This document shows, one piece after another, positions 22,845-31,193 of a DNA stretch of 56,381 bases. How positions within the stretch are numbered: the stretch's first letter is position 1; the number at the start of each line of letters is the position of its first letter. Below the pieces are notes generated by a model. That model saw nothing but the letters and a program-made list of their open reading frames with translations. It searched no databases and was not told the DNA's origin. A program made the translations under genes and the position numbers. The stretch spans positions 1 to 56,381 of the forward strand of contig NZ_JH636446.1 in the NCBI RefSeq assembly GCF_000255705.1, read 5' to 3'. The stretch comes from Zavarzinella formosa DSM 19928 (GTDB lineage: Bacteria > Planctomycetota > Planctomycetia > Gemmatales > Gemmataceae).

Positions 22845-23903
22845 ATGCGAAAATTTCTCGGCCTCGTTGTCGTGGCTGCCGTGATCGGTCCGGCCACCGC
22901 CCAGAAACCGAAGACGCCACCAGCCGTCCCCGCCGTCGCTGAAAAAGTGCTTGACGCCGCCGAGGCTCCCGCCGAGGCCCCGCTCAAGCCTCTTAAGGAA
23001 CTGGCGAAGTTTAAACTGTCCAACGTCCGTCTGGAGGTTCCGGCCCCGGGCCAGCAGGCGCTCCTCAAGGTGCGATATGAACTGACGTCGGCCGGGGACC
23101 TCCCGAACCCGGTCCTGGTCCTCCGCACCGCGGACGGCAAACAGCGGTTCATCGGCGCGAGATTGATGGGCCGTGACGTCCTGAAGGACAAAAGCGGCGA
23201 CATCACCCTCGGCCTGGGATACGCCCGAATCGGCGAGAACACCAAGGAGTTGGAAGCCTACCTCACGTTTTCGGACCGGCGTTGGGAGGACGAGGAGTTC
23301 CGGCCCACGTTCAAAGTCTCGAACTCGGCGGTCATGGGCGACCTTGGCCGTGACTTGCAGTACGCCCGCGACTGGACGGCGGAGGAGACCAAGAAATTGA
23401 ACGACCCGCCGCCGACCGGCCCGGCGCTGAACGCCAATGGCAGTGTCGGCAAGGACACGAAGTTCGTCGGCTTGGTGGAGAAGACGACTCCTTCACTCCG
23501 GTTCGCCGCCCCCAAGAAGACGCCGGTGGTCGGGTTCCACTACACTCTCGGCACCTTCGAGCCGGTAAAAGGGTTGAAGGCCGGGTGCATCGTCCACCTG
23601 AATCCCAGTTTCGACCAGCGGCAACCGAGTTACGGGCAAAAGCGGGAAATGGCAAAGCCGGGCTACGCGGTCGGGGCGGTGAACGTGAAGACAAACAGCA
23701 CGGTGACCGCCATCCAGGCGGTTTACATGAAGATCATGCCCAACGGGACCATTAACACCAAGGACAGTTACACCGGCGAATGGGTCGGCGAAGCGGGACC
23801 GAACGACAAGGAAGAGACGTTGAGTGGAAACGGACGCAAGGTCATCGGAACGCATGTGCGGCATTTCGGCCGGGTTTACGCGCTCGCCCTTGTGCTGGAA
23901 TGA
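22845..23903 (+). CDS. Secreted protein of unknown function
   Basis: 352 residues from ATG 22845 (AAAGGA 8 bases upstream). The N-terminus is a clear signal peptide (MRKFLGLVVVAAVIGPATAQ), followed by an Ala/Pro-rich linker (about 21-55), a beta-rich domain (FKLSNVRLEVPAPGQQALLK) and a second beta-rich domain with GFHYTLGTFEPVKGLKAGCI and a final IGTHVRHFGRVYALALVLE. The two-domain secreted form recalls carbohydrate-binding or jacalin-like folds in planctomycetes, but I cannot name the family. Ordinary phage genes do not look like this, so it is probably cargo that changes the host surface. Confidence 0.6.
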   Translation: MRKFLGLVVVAAVIGPATAQKPKTPPAVPAVAEKVLDAAEAPAEAPLKPLKELAKFKLSNVRLEVPAPGQQALLKVRYELTSAGDLPNPVLVLRTADGKQRFIGARLMGRDVLKDKSGDITLGLGYARIGENTKELEAYLTFSDRRWEDEEFRPTFKVSNSAVMGDLGRDLQYARDWTAEETKKLNDPPPTGPALNANGSVGKDTKFVGLVEKTTPSLRFAAPKKTPVVGFHYTLGTFEPVKGLKAGCIVHLNPSFDQRQPSYGQKREMAKPGYAVGAVNVKTNSTVTAIQAVYMKIMPNGTINTKDSYTGEWVGEAGPNDKEETLSGNGRKVIGTHVRHFGRVYALALVLE

Positions 23904-23953
23904 TTCGATTTGGCCATGTTTATGGGAGCCGCAGCGGTTGATTGACGCCGGGC

Positions 23954-23985
23954 GGCCGACCATTCAGTCTTCCTGATGGTCGGCC
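23954..23985 (+). terminator. Terminator-like hairpin after the secreted protein gene
   Basis: GGCCGACCAT (23954-23963) pairs perfectly with ATGGTCGGCC (23976-23985) around a 12-base loop. There is no T-run, but its position between two convergent transcription units supports a terminator. Confidence 0.55.
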
Positions 23986-24013
23986 CCGCCTTCGATGTCA
24001 CCTATTGCCAGCT

Positions 24014-24103
24014 TCACACATCGATTCGCTCCTCGCTGGGACTCCCCTCCTCGTCGTCGCCCACCTTGATGAACTGCATCTTCGACTTGCACACGTCGTA
24101 CAC
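24014..24103 (-). CDS. Possible 29-residue protein
   Basis: Read from GTG 24103, seven bases after the stop of the gene before it: MYDVCKSKMQFIKVGDDEEG then SPSEERIDV. AGGAGG stands about 12 bases before the start. The composition is coding-like, but it is short and could be chance. Confidence 0.3.
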   Translation of the reverse strand: MYDVCKSKMQFIKVGDDEEGSPSEERIDV

Positions 24104-24110
24104 GCCCCGC

Positions 24111-24533
24111 TCATTCCTCCTCCACCGCCGCCGGCGTCACTCCAATCCTGACCACATTCCCCACCCCGCTCGCGGGTTCGCCCACCCTCAACTCGTCTCG
24201 CTTGCATTGAACGAGGTGGCGGGCGACCTGATACAGGTTGCTCCCGTCGATGGTCACGTCGAAGACGCCCTTGTCCGACTCGTACCGGAACTCGATGCGG
24301 CTGCCGTTCCGGTCCATCCGCACCTCGCCCAGGATGGAGGCGTAGGAGATACCGTGCCAGCCGTCGTCGCTGAGGAGCATGAGGCCCGCGAGGGGGTGGC
24401 GGCTGCTGACCAGCCCGCAGCCGTCCTGAGCCGGTTCGCTGCCGAGGTCATCCTCCTTCGGCTCGTCAATCTCCTGCCTGGGGATGTCGCCCTGATCCCA
24501 GAGTGACGCTCGGCGGCCTGTCGGGTTCTTCAT
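24111..24533 (-). CDS. Hypothetical protein
   Basis: 140 residues from ATG 24533, with AGGGGAG upstream. It has an acidic N-terminus, then a beta-rich core (ISYASILGEVRMDRNGSRIE, FRYESDKGVFDVTIDGSNLY). No family recognised. It lies in the leftward accessory group downstream of the HTH gene. Confidence 0.55.
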   Translation of the reverse strand: MKNPTGRRASLWDQGDIPRQEIDEPKEDDLGSEPAQDGCGLVSSRHPLAGLMLLSDDGWHGISYASILGEVRMDRNGSRIEFRYESDKGVFDVTIDGSNLYQVARHLVQCKRDELRVGEPASGVGNVVRIGVTPAAVEEE

Positions 24534-24589
24534 GGTATGGCTCCCCTGTTGGTTTTCGGGAGTGTGCCTGTTTGGGGGATGGATGGCAA

Positions 24590-24769
24590 TCAGTTTTGGT
24601 TGTCCTCAAGGGACCGAATCAGCTTCGCCATGCAGGGCCGGATCGCCCGCTTGCCAGAAAGCCAGTATCGGACGGAACGCGTCGATACGGACAAAGCCCC
24701 CGCCAGCTTAGATTGCCCGCGGGGGCCATAGAGCCGTTCACCGATTTTGCGGAGTTCTTCGGGTGTCAT
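24590..24769 (-). CDS. Small HTH DNA-binding protein
   Basis: 59 residues from ATG 24769, which overlaps the previous stop as ATGA; a longer start at 24823 would overlap it by 58 bases. The helix-turn-helix is in KLAGALSVSTRSVRYWLSGK (about 21-40). A likely regulator of the accessory group. Confidence 0.65.
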   Translation of the reverse strand: MTPEELRKIGERLYGPRGQSKLAGALSVSTRSVRYWLSGKRAIRPCMAKLIRSLEDNQN

Positions 24770-25401
24770 GGGTTGGCTGAACCCTTTGACGGTTGTAGTT
24801 GCCCTGCGAGGACGCGCAGACATGCCAGCCGCAAATATTTCTCCTCAGTGGTGTGGTCGTCCCAGCTATTGCCGCTACGGCGTTCCAGATGGTCGAATTG
24901 CGAAAGCTCACTGTCGTGAATGTGCCACGAAACCTGACCGGAACCCGAAACGACCGGGAGGTCTAAGAACACGATCCACCTCCAGTCATCCTCCCATGCG
25001 CTGTCGGGATGCCGCTCCAGCCATGCTGGGAACAGCTTTGACAAGGCAGCAACTAGTTTGTTTCGCTCGGAGTAGGCGGCATCCTTTGCCTTGCGAAGTG
25101 CGGTAATCTCATCAAGGAGAGGTGCTCTGTGGTGCCATGAGCCCTTCCACCCATTCCAAAGAGTTTCGACCGTTGATTCCGCGTAACCTTCGTCCATCCA
25201 GTGTTGGAGTGTGAATTTCTGGCCCCGATTGCGCATCCATTCTTCAAATGCCTCACGGCACTCGTCTATCAGAAGACCCTTGAATTCGTAGTGGCGGATG
25301 AGCGCAATTGCAGCATCGAGCCCGTCATTGGTGGCAAATTCGCACTGGTTGCGTGGATTTTGATATTTGCGTGCCTCGACAGCTTCGATCAGCTTGCTCA
25401 T
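24766..25401 (-). CDS. Phage protein with WDGH-like C-terminal domain
   Basis: 211 residues from ATG 25401 behind AGGAGG. The N-terminal half is helical (LIEAVEARKYQNPRNQCEF ... GWKGSW). The C-terminal half has WIVFLDLPVVSGSGQVSWHI, then FDHL, and NSWDDHTTEEKYLRLA, which matches the WDGH-type domain of small phage proteins (the G is D here). Role unknown. Confidence 0.65.
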   Translation of the reverse strand: MSKLIEAVEARKYQNPRNQCEFATNDGLDAAIALIRHYEFKGLLIDECREAFEEWMRNRGQKFTLQHWMDEGYAESTVETLWNGWKGSWHHRAPLLDEITALRKAKDAAYSERNKLVAALSKLFPAWLERHPDSAWEDDWRWIVFLDLPVVSGSGQVSWHIHDSELSQFDHLERRSGNSWDDHTTEEKYLRLACLRVLAGQLQPSKGSANP

Positions 25402-25431
25402 GCTTCCTCCTTGTGTTTTTGACTCACTCAT

Positions 25432-25887
25432 TCAACGTTCCATCTCGAAGCCACGCGATTTCGGCTTTTCAGGTTGGTCTTTCGTATTCAGAAGATCGCG
25501 TGCGAAGTCTCCCCGGCTGTCGGCAAACCCGGTCCCTCCAAGAAGATCATTCAACTGAAGCGCCTTCTCCTGTTCGGGCGGCGGGACCAGGAGATCGCAC
25601 ACTGGCAGTGGCCCAATTGCAGTGGCGGCCCGTACTCCGCTGGCTTTCACGAAGCCAGCTTCTTCAAGTGCCTTCAACATGCCCTCTTGCTCGCCGTAGT
25701 CTTTGATGAACACCTGATTCGGGGGGAGTGGAATGTCAGGCATGTTGACGGTGGCGACGGCTACCTGCTGCCCATCCCATGCGTTGTCGAGAATAAGGGC
25801 GGTGTGTCCGCTGGAGGCATACCTTTCCACGCGCACGCGACACTCGTGACCGCCGAACATCACCAACATTTCTTCTGTCTTCTTCAT
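25432..25887 (-). CDS. Hypothetical protein, DUF4313-like
   Basis: 151 residues from ATG 25887 behind AGGAG. A central segment (TALILDNAWDGQQVAVATVN, then PNQVFIKDYGEQEGMLKALE) has the layout of DUF4313 proteins of plasmids and phages, which bear strands for the first part and a helix for the second. The C-terminal third is disordered. Assignment is tentative. Confidence 0.5.
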   Translation of the reverse strand: MKKTEEMLVMFGGHECRVRVERYASSGHTALILDNAWDGQQVAVATVNMPDIPLPPNQVFIKDYGEQEGMLKALEEAGFVKASGVRAATAIGPLPVCDLLVPPPEQEKALQLNDLLGGTGFADSRGDFARDLLNTKDQPEKPKSRGFEMER

Positions 25888-26075
25888 CTCTTGCTCCTAG
25901 GTCCCGGTTTGGGTGCAGACATTCTAATCGCACATTTTCTGAAGGTGTTCGAACTTCTCGGGAAAGCTACTTTCCCCATCAATCGAATCTCGCATTGGTA
26001 ATCTCCGGGCTTCATCGCCCATTCGTGAGACGAAGCTAGACCGGAACCACGTTCCGCGCAAGTGGCAATTTTGCA

Positions 26076-29000
26076 TCACCTCTCCATCACCTGCGGCTGC
26101 CGCTCGCGGTCCATGACCTTGTCCACGACTCTCGTTCCGACGGAGCGGATGAACGACAGGTGTTTGCGGAGTCGTTCTTTCAACTTGTGCCGGGGGCGGC
26201 GAACCAAATCCGTCGCGAGAGTGCGGTTATCCTGCCGCTGGACGGCGTCGAGCAACTGGTCCTTGTCGTCAGTGAACACAACAGCCTGATGCCTGCCGCG
26301 TGAGATGGCGACGTAGGCACTGGCGGCGTCCACGGCGGGGAGGGTTGCGGTCGGCATGGAGACGAGGACGATGTCGGCGGTCTTCCCTTGGGCGGCGTAG
26401 CTGGTCTGGACGTAGCCGTGGGACCAGGTGCCCGCGTTCTTGTCCAGCGTCCAGCCGTTCGACAGCTTGATGTTGCCGGCCGAGGTGAAGCCGGAGACGG
26501 TGTACTGGGTGCCGTTATTGATCCGGTGTTTGCCGGTCAGGTCTTTGCAGCCCGCCGTGATGCGGATCAAATCGCCTTCAGCCAGTTCACGTTCCTTGGG
26601 TCTGTAGACGACGTAACGGTCGCCGTGCTTTGCCAGTTCCTCGGCGTTGTCGGTCGTGATGGCTACCCGATCTCCGGCCCGGCGTCCTTCAGAATGACGG
26701 ACAAAAACCGCTTGCGCCCCTTCGAGCGCTTTAAGCGTTTCCGGGTCTTGGCGTTGAGCTTCCGTAAGCTGCGCGTTTTCGAGGGTGGTGAACCTTTCTT
26801 CTTGTCCATGCAGTCGGCCTTCCTCCTTGAGTCGTTGCCGGATCGCCCCGGTGAGCTTGTCTCCATCGGCGTGCGTGGGGGAGACGACGAGGACGTCCTT
26901 GCCCTTCTTCAGAAGGGCGGTGTATTCGTCGGCCAGATTGGAATCCCCTTCACGCACCCAGCCCATCTCGTCGAGCTTGGCCAGTGCGTCGCCCGCCCGG
27001 CCCTGAGACGCCAGCTTGACGGCGGCCTTGTACTCGCCGTGCTGACGTTTGATGTCCGACACCTCGGCGCACGGCAGGCCGGCCCGGTCTTCGAGCAGGC
27101 CCAGCACGTCACCGCGAGCGACGGATTTGTGTTGTCTACGGTCCCCGGAGAGGATGACACGGGCGTTGAGTGAGTCAGCTAGCTGTGTCAGTTTGGCCAC
27201 ATCACGGGAGCCTGCGAGGGAAGCTTCGTCGAGCCAGACCAAGCCGCCTCGGACGCCCTCCTGCATCTCTTTGCTGTTCAGGAACGCCGCCAGCGTGTCG
27301 GCTTTCTCGAATCCATCCCGCCGGAGAACATTGCGAGAGGCATCGGAAGACGGGGCGAGGATGACCCACGGGACGTTTACCTTGGACAGAGCGGCCTTCG
27401 TCAGCGTCGTCTTGCCCGTCCCGGCGGCGCCGCGGATCAGGATGACGCGGTCGGGGGAAGTGAGGACGTGGCGAACGGCGGCTTGCTGGGAGGGGGATAG
27501 TTTGTCTGTTGGAACCGGCTCGTTTTGAGGAGCAAGATTTTTTGTGCCTTGCCCGTGAGCGACAACGGCTTGCCTCGAATCAGCCAGCGGGCGAGGGAGG
27601 AAGAACTCGTTGTCGGGGTCTTTCGAGAATGAGACCGGGGTACGACCAGAAATCTGCTCCGTCACATTTCGGACACGGTAACGCTCCAGGTCTGCCGTTG
27701 GCACATCTACATACGTGGTGATCGTCGGCCCTTTGGCGTCCTGACGATACCACTCCAGCATGGCCGGGTCTTGAACGAACCAGCGGTCTTGGGCCTCTGT
27801 ATGGCCTCGTTCTGCCTGGGCGGCCTGAATCCAATCGGCATGAACAGCACGCTGGGCTGGCTCGACTCGGAACAGGCGGGTGTGGCCACTTGCTGCTTGC
27901 CCGAAGACTGGAGGTGTGGCAGTGTCGGGATTGGTTCCGGCAACTGGTGTGAGGGTTCGATTCCCTTGGAGCGGTATCGGCCGATTCAATCGCTCAGTGG
28001 CTACGGTGGGGTTCGATTCCTCTGGCCGGAACTTTTCGACCTTGCCCAATGGCTTGAGCTTACCCCGGCCCTTGGCGGCGAATGCCAAGATACCCCGCTC
28101 CTCATCCAGCACGCCCCTTGTGGTGACAAGCCCGTCCCTGCGGATCAAGCCCGGCCTGCCAAGCTGCTCGTAGACGCCTTCAACGGACACGGAGCCAAGT
28201 CCGTACTTCAGGGCTTCCGTCACGACCTGCCGTTCCGGGACGGCGGCCGAGCGTTCGAGGAGGTGGTCGAGGGACCAGGTCAGGGCCTCGTGGGAGCGGT
28301 CGGGGGTTTGCAGTTGTGGATCGCGGTGGGACTTGATGACCGTGTCGAGGATGGCGTGCCGTTCCTGTTCCGTGACGCGGCTATTCCAATGATCCAGCAG
28401 GCTGTCCCATGTCTTGCCCGGCTTCTTTGGTTCGCGGGTATGGGCTCCGAGGCGCCCTTTGGTTGACGGGTTGAGGGTGGCAGTCGGATCGTTCAGGAAC
28501 TTCCGCTTGTTCTCTTCCAGCAGGGCGGCGACGGCCTCGATCTTGTTGGTGCGTTGGCTGAACTCTTTTCGGACAGACTCCGGGATGCCGACGACCTTGA
28601 ACGTGTCCTTCGTGCGTTCGACCTGATACCCCAGTTCCTGCATGTACCCGGCGAGCTTGGAGTTCAGGATGGCGGTGTAATAAGGACGGGCTTCCTTCGC
28701 CCCGTTGGTTGCCCACGGCTGGAGTTGGAGGGCCTTCATTCTGCGTTCGACCGGGTCCCAGGTGGCGTTGGCGACGACGAAGTGGTAATGGGGTTGCACG
28801 TCGATCTTGTTGCCCACGGGGCGTGCGGTGGTGTGCAGGACGCCGGTGTAGACGATCTCGCCAGTATTCCTGTCCGTGTCCTGTTTACCAACCCGGACCC
28901 GAGTCTTTGCATCCCGCTCGATCATGGCCATCACGTCGCGGCCAGCACGCTCCAGGACATCAGGGATGATCCGGTCGTCCAGTCCGAGGGCCATCAGGAT

Positions 29001-29315
29001 GCCGAGGTCTTTCGGGCCGTCCATTGTCACGTCGTATCCCGCCCGCTTATCGCCCTTGGTGCCGGGGGTGAGTTGGTCGCCTGACTCGGGGAGGGTCTTT
29101 CCGGTCTTCGGGTCGGTCTTGCTGGTGCCGGGGACTATGCCGTCGCAGAGGTCATGGAAGGCGTCGATGGAGAACTCGGACAGGCCGAGGCGGTCAGCCA
29201 GCTTGCCGCCGAAGAAGGCGACTTGGGACTTGTCCTCGATGTAGTAGTCATGGCCGTGGGGGTGGTAATATTTTTTGGCTTCAGCGGCCGATCTCAGGAT
29301 GGTGAAGTTAATCAT
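26076..29315 (-). CDS. MobF-family conjugative relaxase-helicase (TrwC/TraI-like)
   Basis: 1079 residues. The relaxase domain (about 1-310) has paired catalytic tyrosines at the N-terminus (Tyr16/17 and Tyr24/25) and the three metal-binding histidines of the HUH fold: His161 in VLHTTARP, His176 and His178 in QPHYHFVVAN. A disordered linker follows, then an SF1 helicase: Walker A IRGAAGTGKTTLTKA (about 628-642), then LVWLDEASLAG, ILSGDRRQH and a C-terminal SYAAQGKTADIV and AYVAISRGRH. Such proteins nick oriT and unwind the strand sent to the recipient. ATG 29315 takes its GGGAG from repeat copy D. Finding it in a phage-like element is unusual. Confidence 0.92.
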   Translation of the reverse strand: MINFTILRSAAEAKKYYHPHGHDYYIEDKSQVAFFGGKLADRLGLSEFSIDAFHDLCDGIVPGTSKTDPKTGKTLPESGDQLTPGTKGDKRAGYDVTMDGPKDLGILMALGLDDRIIPDVLERAGRDVMAMIERDAKTRVRVGKQDTDRNTGEIVYTGVLHTTARPVGNKIDVQPHYHFVVANATWDPVERRMKALQLQPWATNGAKEARPYYTAILNSKLAGYMQELGYQVERTKDTFKVVGIPESVRKEFSQRTNKIEAVAALLEENKRKFLNDPTATLNPSTKGRLGAHTREPKKPGKTWDSLLDHWNSRVTEQERHAILDTVIKSHRDPQLQTPDRSHEALTWSLDHLLERSAAVPERQVVTEALKYGLGSVSVEGVYEQLGRPGLIRRDGLVTTRGVLDEERGILAFAAKGRGKLKPLGKVEKFRPEESNPTVATERLNRPIPLQGNRTLTPVAGTNPDTATPPVFGQAASGHTRLFRVEPAQRAVHADWIQAAQAERGHTEAQDRWFVQDPAMLEWYRQDAKGPTITTYVDVPTADLERYRVRNVTEQISGRTPVSFSKDPDNEFFLPRPLADSRQAVVAHGQGTKNLAPQNEPVPTDKLSPSQQAAVRHVLTSPDRVILIRGAAGTGKTTLTKAALSKVNVPWVILAPSSDASRNVLRRDGFEKADTLAAFLNSKEMQEGVRGGLVWLDEASLAGSRDVAKLTQLADSLNARVILSGDRRQHKSVARGDVLGLLEDRAGLPCAEVSDIKRQHGEYKAAVKLASQGRAGDALAKLDEMGWVREGDSNLADEYTALLKKGKDVLVVSPTHADGDKLTGAIRQRLKEEGRLHGQEERFTTLENAQLTEAQRQDPETLKALEGAQAVFVRHSEGRRAGDRVAITTDNAEELAKHGDRYVVYRPKERELAEGDLIRITAGCKDLTGKHRINNGTQYTVSGFTSAGNIKLSNGWTLDKNAGTWSHGYVQTSYAAQGKTADIVLVSMPTATLPAVDAASAYVAISRGRHQAVVFTDDKDQLLDAVQRQDNRTLATDLVRRPRHKLKERLRKHLSFIRSVGTRVVDKVMDRERQPQVMER

Positions 29316-29317
29316 GG

Positions 29318-29400
29318 GGCGTCTCCCTTCGGGCCGGGCTGTCCAGGGCTGCGCTTCGCTCCGGTCCCTGCGGGACTGAACCCTTCCCATCCCTGACGCA
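29318..29400. repeat. Dispersed hairpin repeat, copy D
   Basis: GGGCGTCTCCCTTCGGGCC, then CCAGGGCTGCGCTTCGCT, CGGTCCCTGCGGGACTG and a final TGACGCAG. It begins two bases upstream of the relaxase start codon, and the complement of its first block supplies the GGGAG ribosome site of that gene. It abuts upstream module copy 2. Confidence 0.7.
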
Positions 29401-29404
29401 GTAA

Positions 29405-29640
29405 GGGGGCGCTGCCCCCTCTCCGCTACAAGCCCCTCGCTTCGCTCGCCTGACGGCTCCACTCCGAAAGCCAGACACCGCTTCCGCTAGGCTCGCTCCG
29501 CTCACCAATCGGACGCAGGCGTCTGTTTTCTCCGCTCCGGGGCTTTCCGCTCCCACCCCCGCGTTCGCCACGTGGCAGAAGGTATGGTTCGCAAAGAAGC
29601 GAATCATACCTTCATTAACCAACAACACGGAGTAACCAAC
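29405..29640 (+). promoter_or_regulatory. Duplicated upstream module, copy 2, with hairpin 29578-29613
   Basis: Opens with GGGGGCGCTGCCCCC (29405-29419). It then has CGCTTCGCTCGCCTGACGGCTCCA and a hairpin GAAGGTATG/CATACCTTC (29578-29586, 29605-29613) with an inner TTCGC/GCGAA stem. It ends CATTAACCAAC before the ribosome site and ATG 29641. It aligns block by block with the module at 21998-22209. Confidence 0.65.
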
Positions 29641-30009
29641 ATGGGAGACAGAGCTTTGATCATTTTTCACGACGACGAGAAAGTTTCGCCGACCGTCTAT
29701 CTGCACTGGTCGGGAAGCCACGTTCCGGAACTGCTGGGCGAACTCAAGGACCGGATGAAAGGGCGGGAAGGCGACTTGGCCTATGCCGCAGCTCGGTTTG
29801 TCGGCATCTGCCACGAGCACATCGACGGCAACTTGAGCTTGGGAGTTTCCAGCAACAAATTCGGGGTTAACGACCTTCTCGACAGAGAGTTGATGAAGGC
29901 AACCAGCCACGGAGACGCTGGCGTGGTGATTGTGAATGTCGAGGACTTCACATGGAAAGCCCACGGTGGATACCTGGCAAGCCACTCCGGCGGCACTATT
30001 GCGGCTTGA
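29641..30009 (+). CDS. Hypothetical accessory protein
   Basis: 122 residues (MGDRALIIFHDDEKVSPTVY ...). It has an alternating strand-helix pattern and motifs LHWSGSHVPELLGELKDRM and FVGICHEHIDGN. Similar short proteins occur on plasmids and integrative elements, but the family has no known role. CGGAG precedes ATG 29641. Confidence 0.6.
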   Translation: MGDRALIIFHDDEKVSPTVYLHWSGSHVPELLGELKDRMKGREGDLAYAAARFVGICHEHIDGNLSLGVSSNKFGVNDLLDRELMKATSHGDAGVVIVNVEDFTWKAHGGYLASHSGGTIAA

Positions 30010-30096
30010 ATTGAGCGGGGGTCGGGCTCCGGCTCGGCCCCATCCTTCTCGACGCGCCACCCTGCCACTTCGCCAACCAACCGAGGAGACACCGAG

Positions 30097-30426
30097 ATGA
30101 CCGACCAATACTTCTACTGCCTGGACAATGACGGATGCGACCAGTTCTTTGACATCCAGAACCCGAACGGACGGACCATTGCTAGCGTCCAGTTCTGGGA
30201 CGACAGGGAGCAGGCCGAGGCCGACGCCAAGTTCATCGTCCACCGGCTCGCCATGCACGACAAGCTGCTCGCGGCCTGCACCCGTCACCTCCGGCAGATG
30301 GAACTCATGCTGGAGATGGACGACCCGCAGGCGTTCACCCAGATCGAATGGGAAGCCGAACCGCTGGCGTCGCTCAGGCAGGTGATCGCCGAAGCGGAAG
30401 AGCAGGTCATTCAGCCGACCGACTAA
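30097..30426 (+). CDS. Hypothetical protein
   Basis: 109 residues (MTDQYFYCLDNDGCDQFFDI ...), with a beta-rich N-terminal half and a helical C-terminal half (RHLRQMELMLEMDD). GAGGAG lies before the start. No family recognised. The gene ends just before a gene-free stretch with two palindromes. Confidence 0.55.
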   Translation: MTDQYFYCLDNDGCDQFFDIQNPNGRTIASVQFWDDREQAEADAKFIVHRLAMHDKLLAACTRHLRQMELMLEMDDPQAFTQIEWEAEPLASLRQVIAEAEEQVIQPTD

Positions 30427-30661
30427 CGGGCCGCCGGGTGATCCGTGCGGCCTGTTGGCGTAGGTGAGATGGGAGGCGTTTTGCATGTCATAGGTATGAC
30501 GCAAAACGGGGGTGTTCCGCAACTGTCTTGTCGGGAAAGAGGGCCGGGAAAGTGAAGGGGGCGAAAAGGTAGTTAGTTCAATAGACCCCACCCCTGTGTT
30601 TCACAGGGACCGAGGCCACGGAGAGCGGGTGCGGCCTGATTTCTCGGGGAATGTCAGAGGG
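30427..30661. other. Convergent intergenic region with two strong palindromes
   Basis: No gene. CGTTTTGC-at-GTCAT-aggt-ATGAC-GCAAAACG (30477-30508) is a 13-base-pair inverted repeat with one 2-base bulge. CCCTGTG-ttt-CACAGGG (30592-30608) is a perfect 7-base hairpin. Neither is followed by a T-run. They may be factor-independent pause sites between convergent operons, or the first may be a relaxase recognition site. Confidence 0.55.
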
Positions 30662-30823
30662 TTATGGAGAGTCTGGCGCGGCTGTCAGCGGGGAGGCAAT
30701 TGGCTGGTCCAGATGGCCCGTTTGACGGGGCCGCAGTACCATGTCCAGGGCATTCAGCACTTCCTCCGGCGCGTCGGTTCCGATGAGGTAGCCGCGGAGG
30801 ATTCCCTCGAACCACTCCGTCAC
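30662..30823 (-). CDS. Small hypothetical protein
   Basis: 53 residues from GTG 30823, in a GTGA overlap with the preceding stop: a helix (VTEWFEGILRGYLIGTDAPE) and a proline-containing tail. Last gene of the leftward early operon. No family recognised. Confidence 0.45.
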   Translation of the reverse strand: MTEWFEGILRGYLIGTDAPEEVLNALDMVLRPRQTGHLDQPIASPLTAAPDSP

Positions 30824-30948
30824 CGTCCCCTGCCTTTGAACTCCTGCTTGCACAGCGCTTCGTAGATCATGCAGAACAGCAACGCGCCGGCCAGCCAAGG
30901 CGAGGTGTGTTGAATGAACGACCAGGTGTGCGGAGTGATGTCTTTCAT
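30820..30948 (-). CDS. Small membrane protein (42 aa)
   Basis: Read directly: MKDITPHTWSFIQHTSPWLA then GALLFCMIYEALCKQEFKGR and GR. It has one central transmembrane segment (about 16-32). The stop overlaps the next start (GTGA). No function assigned. Confidence 0.45.
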   Translation of the reverse strand: MKDITPHTWSFIQHTSPWLAGALLFCMIYEALCKQEFKGRGR

Positions 30949-30960
30949 CTTGCGACCGGC

Positions 30961-31191
30961 TTAGTGGTCAACACTCTCACCGCTCACCCGCCTCATTTCC
31001 TCTTTAATGAACTGCTGGCACTCAAGCACAGTTGCGAGTCCTTTCGAGTACACCGCCCAATATTGTTCGCCCTTGGCACTGTTCTTGGTGGCCTGCTCTT
31101 TGATAAGTTCCATGTGCTCTTGAAGGGCCTCAAAGGTCATCGCCAATAGGAGCCCCACTTTCAGCAATCGCTCGGAATTATTTATCGTCAT
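30961..31191 (-). CDS. Small hypothetical helical protein
   Basis: 76 residues from ATG 31191 behind AGGGAGG. It has two amphipathic helices (LLKVGLLLAMTFEALQEHME and a charged C-terminal one). No family recognised. Confidence 0.5.
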   Translation of the reverse strand: MTINNSERLLKVGLLLAMTFEALQEHMELIKEQATKNSAKGEQYWAVYSKGLATVLECQQFIKEEMRRVSGESVDH

Positions 31192-31193
31192 GT

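Noticed and set aside
28554-29084. Forward frame inside the relaxase region
   Set aside because: It is antiparallel to the relaxase N-terminal domain, whose HUH motif and tyrosines are clear.
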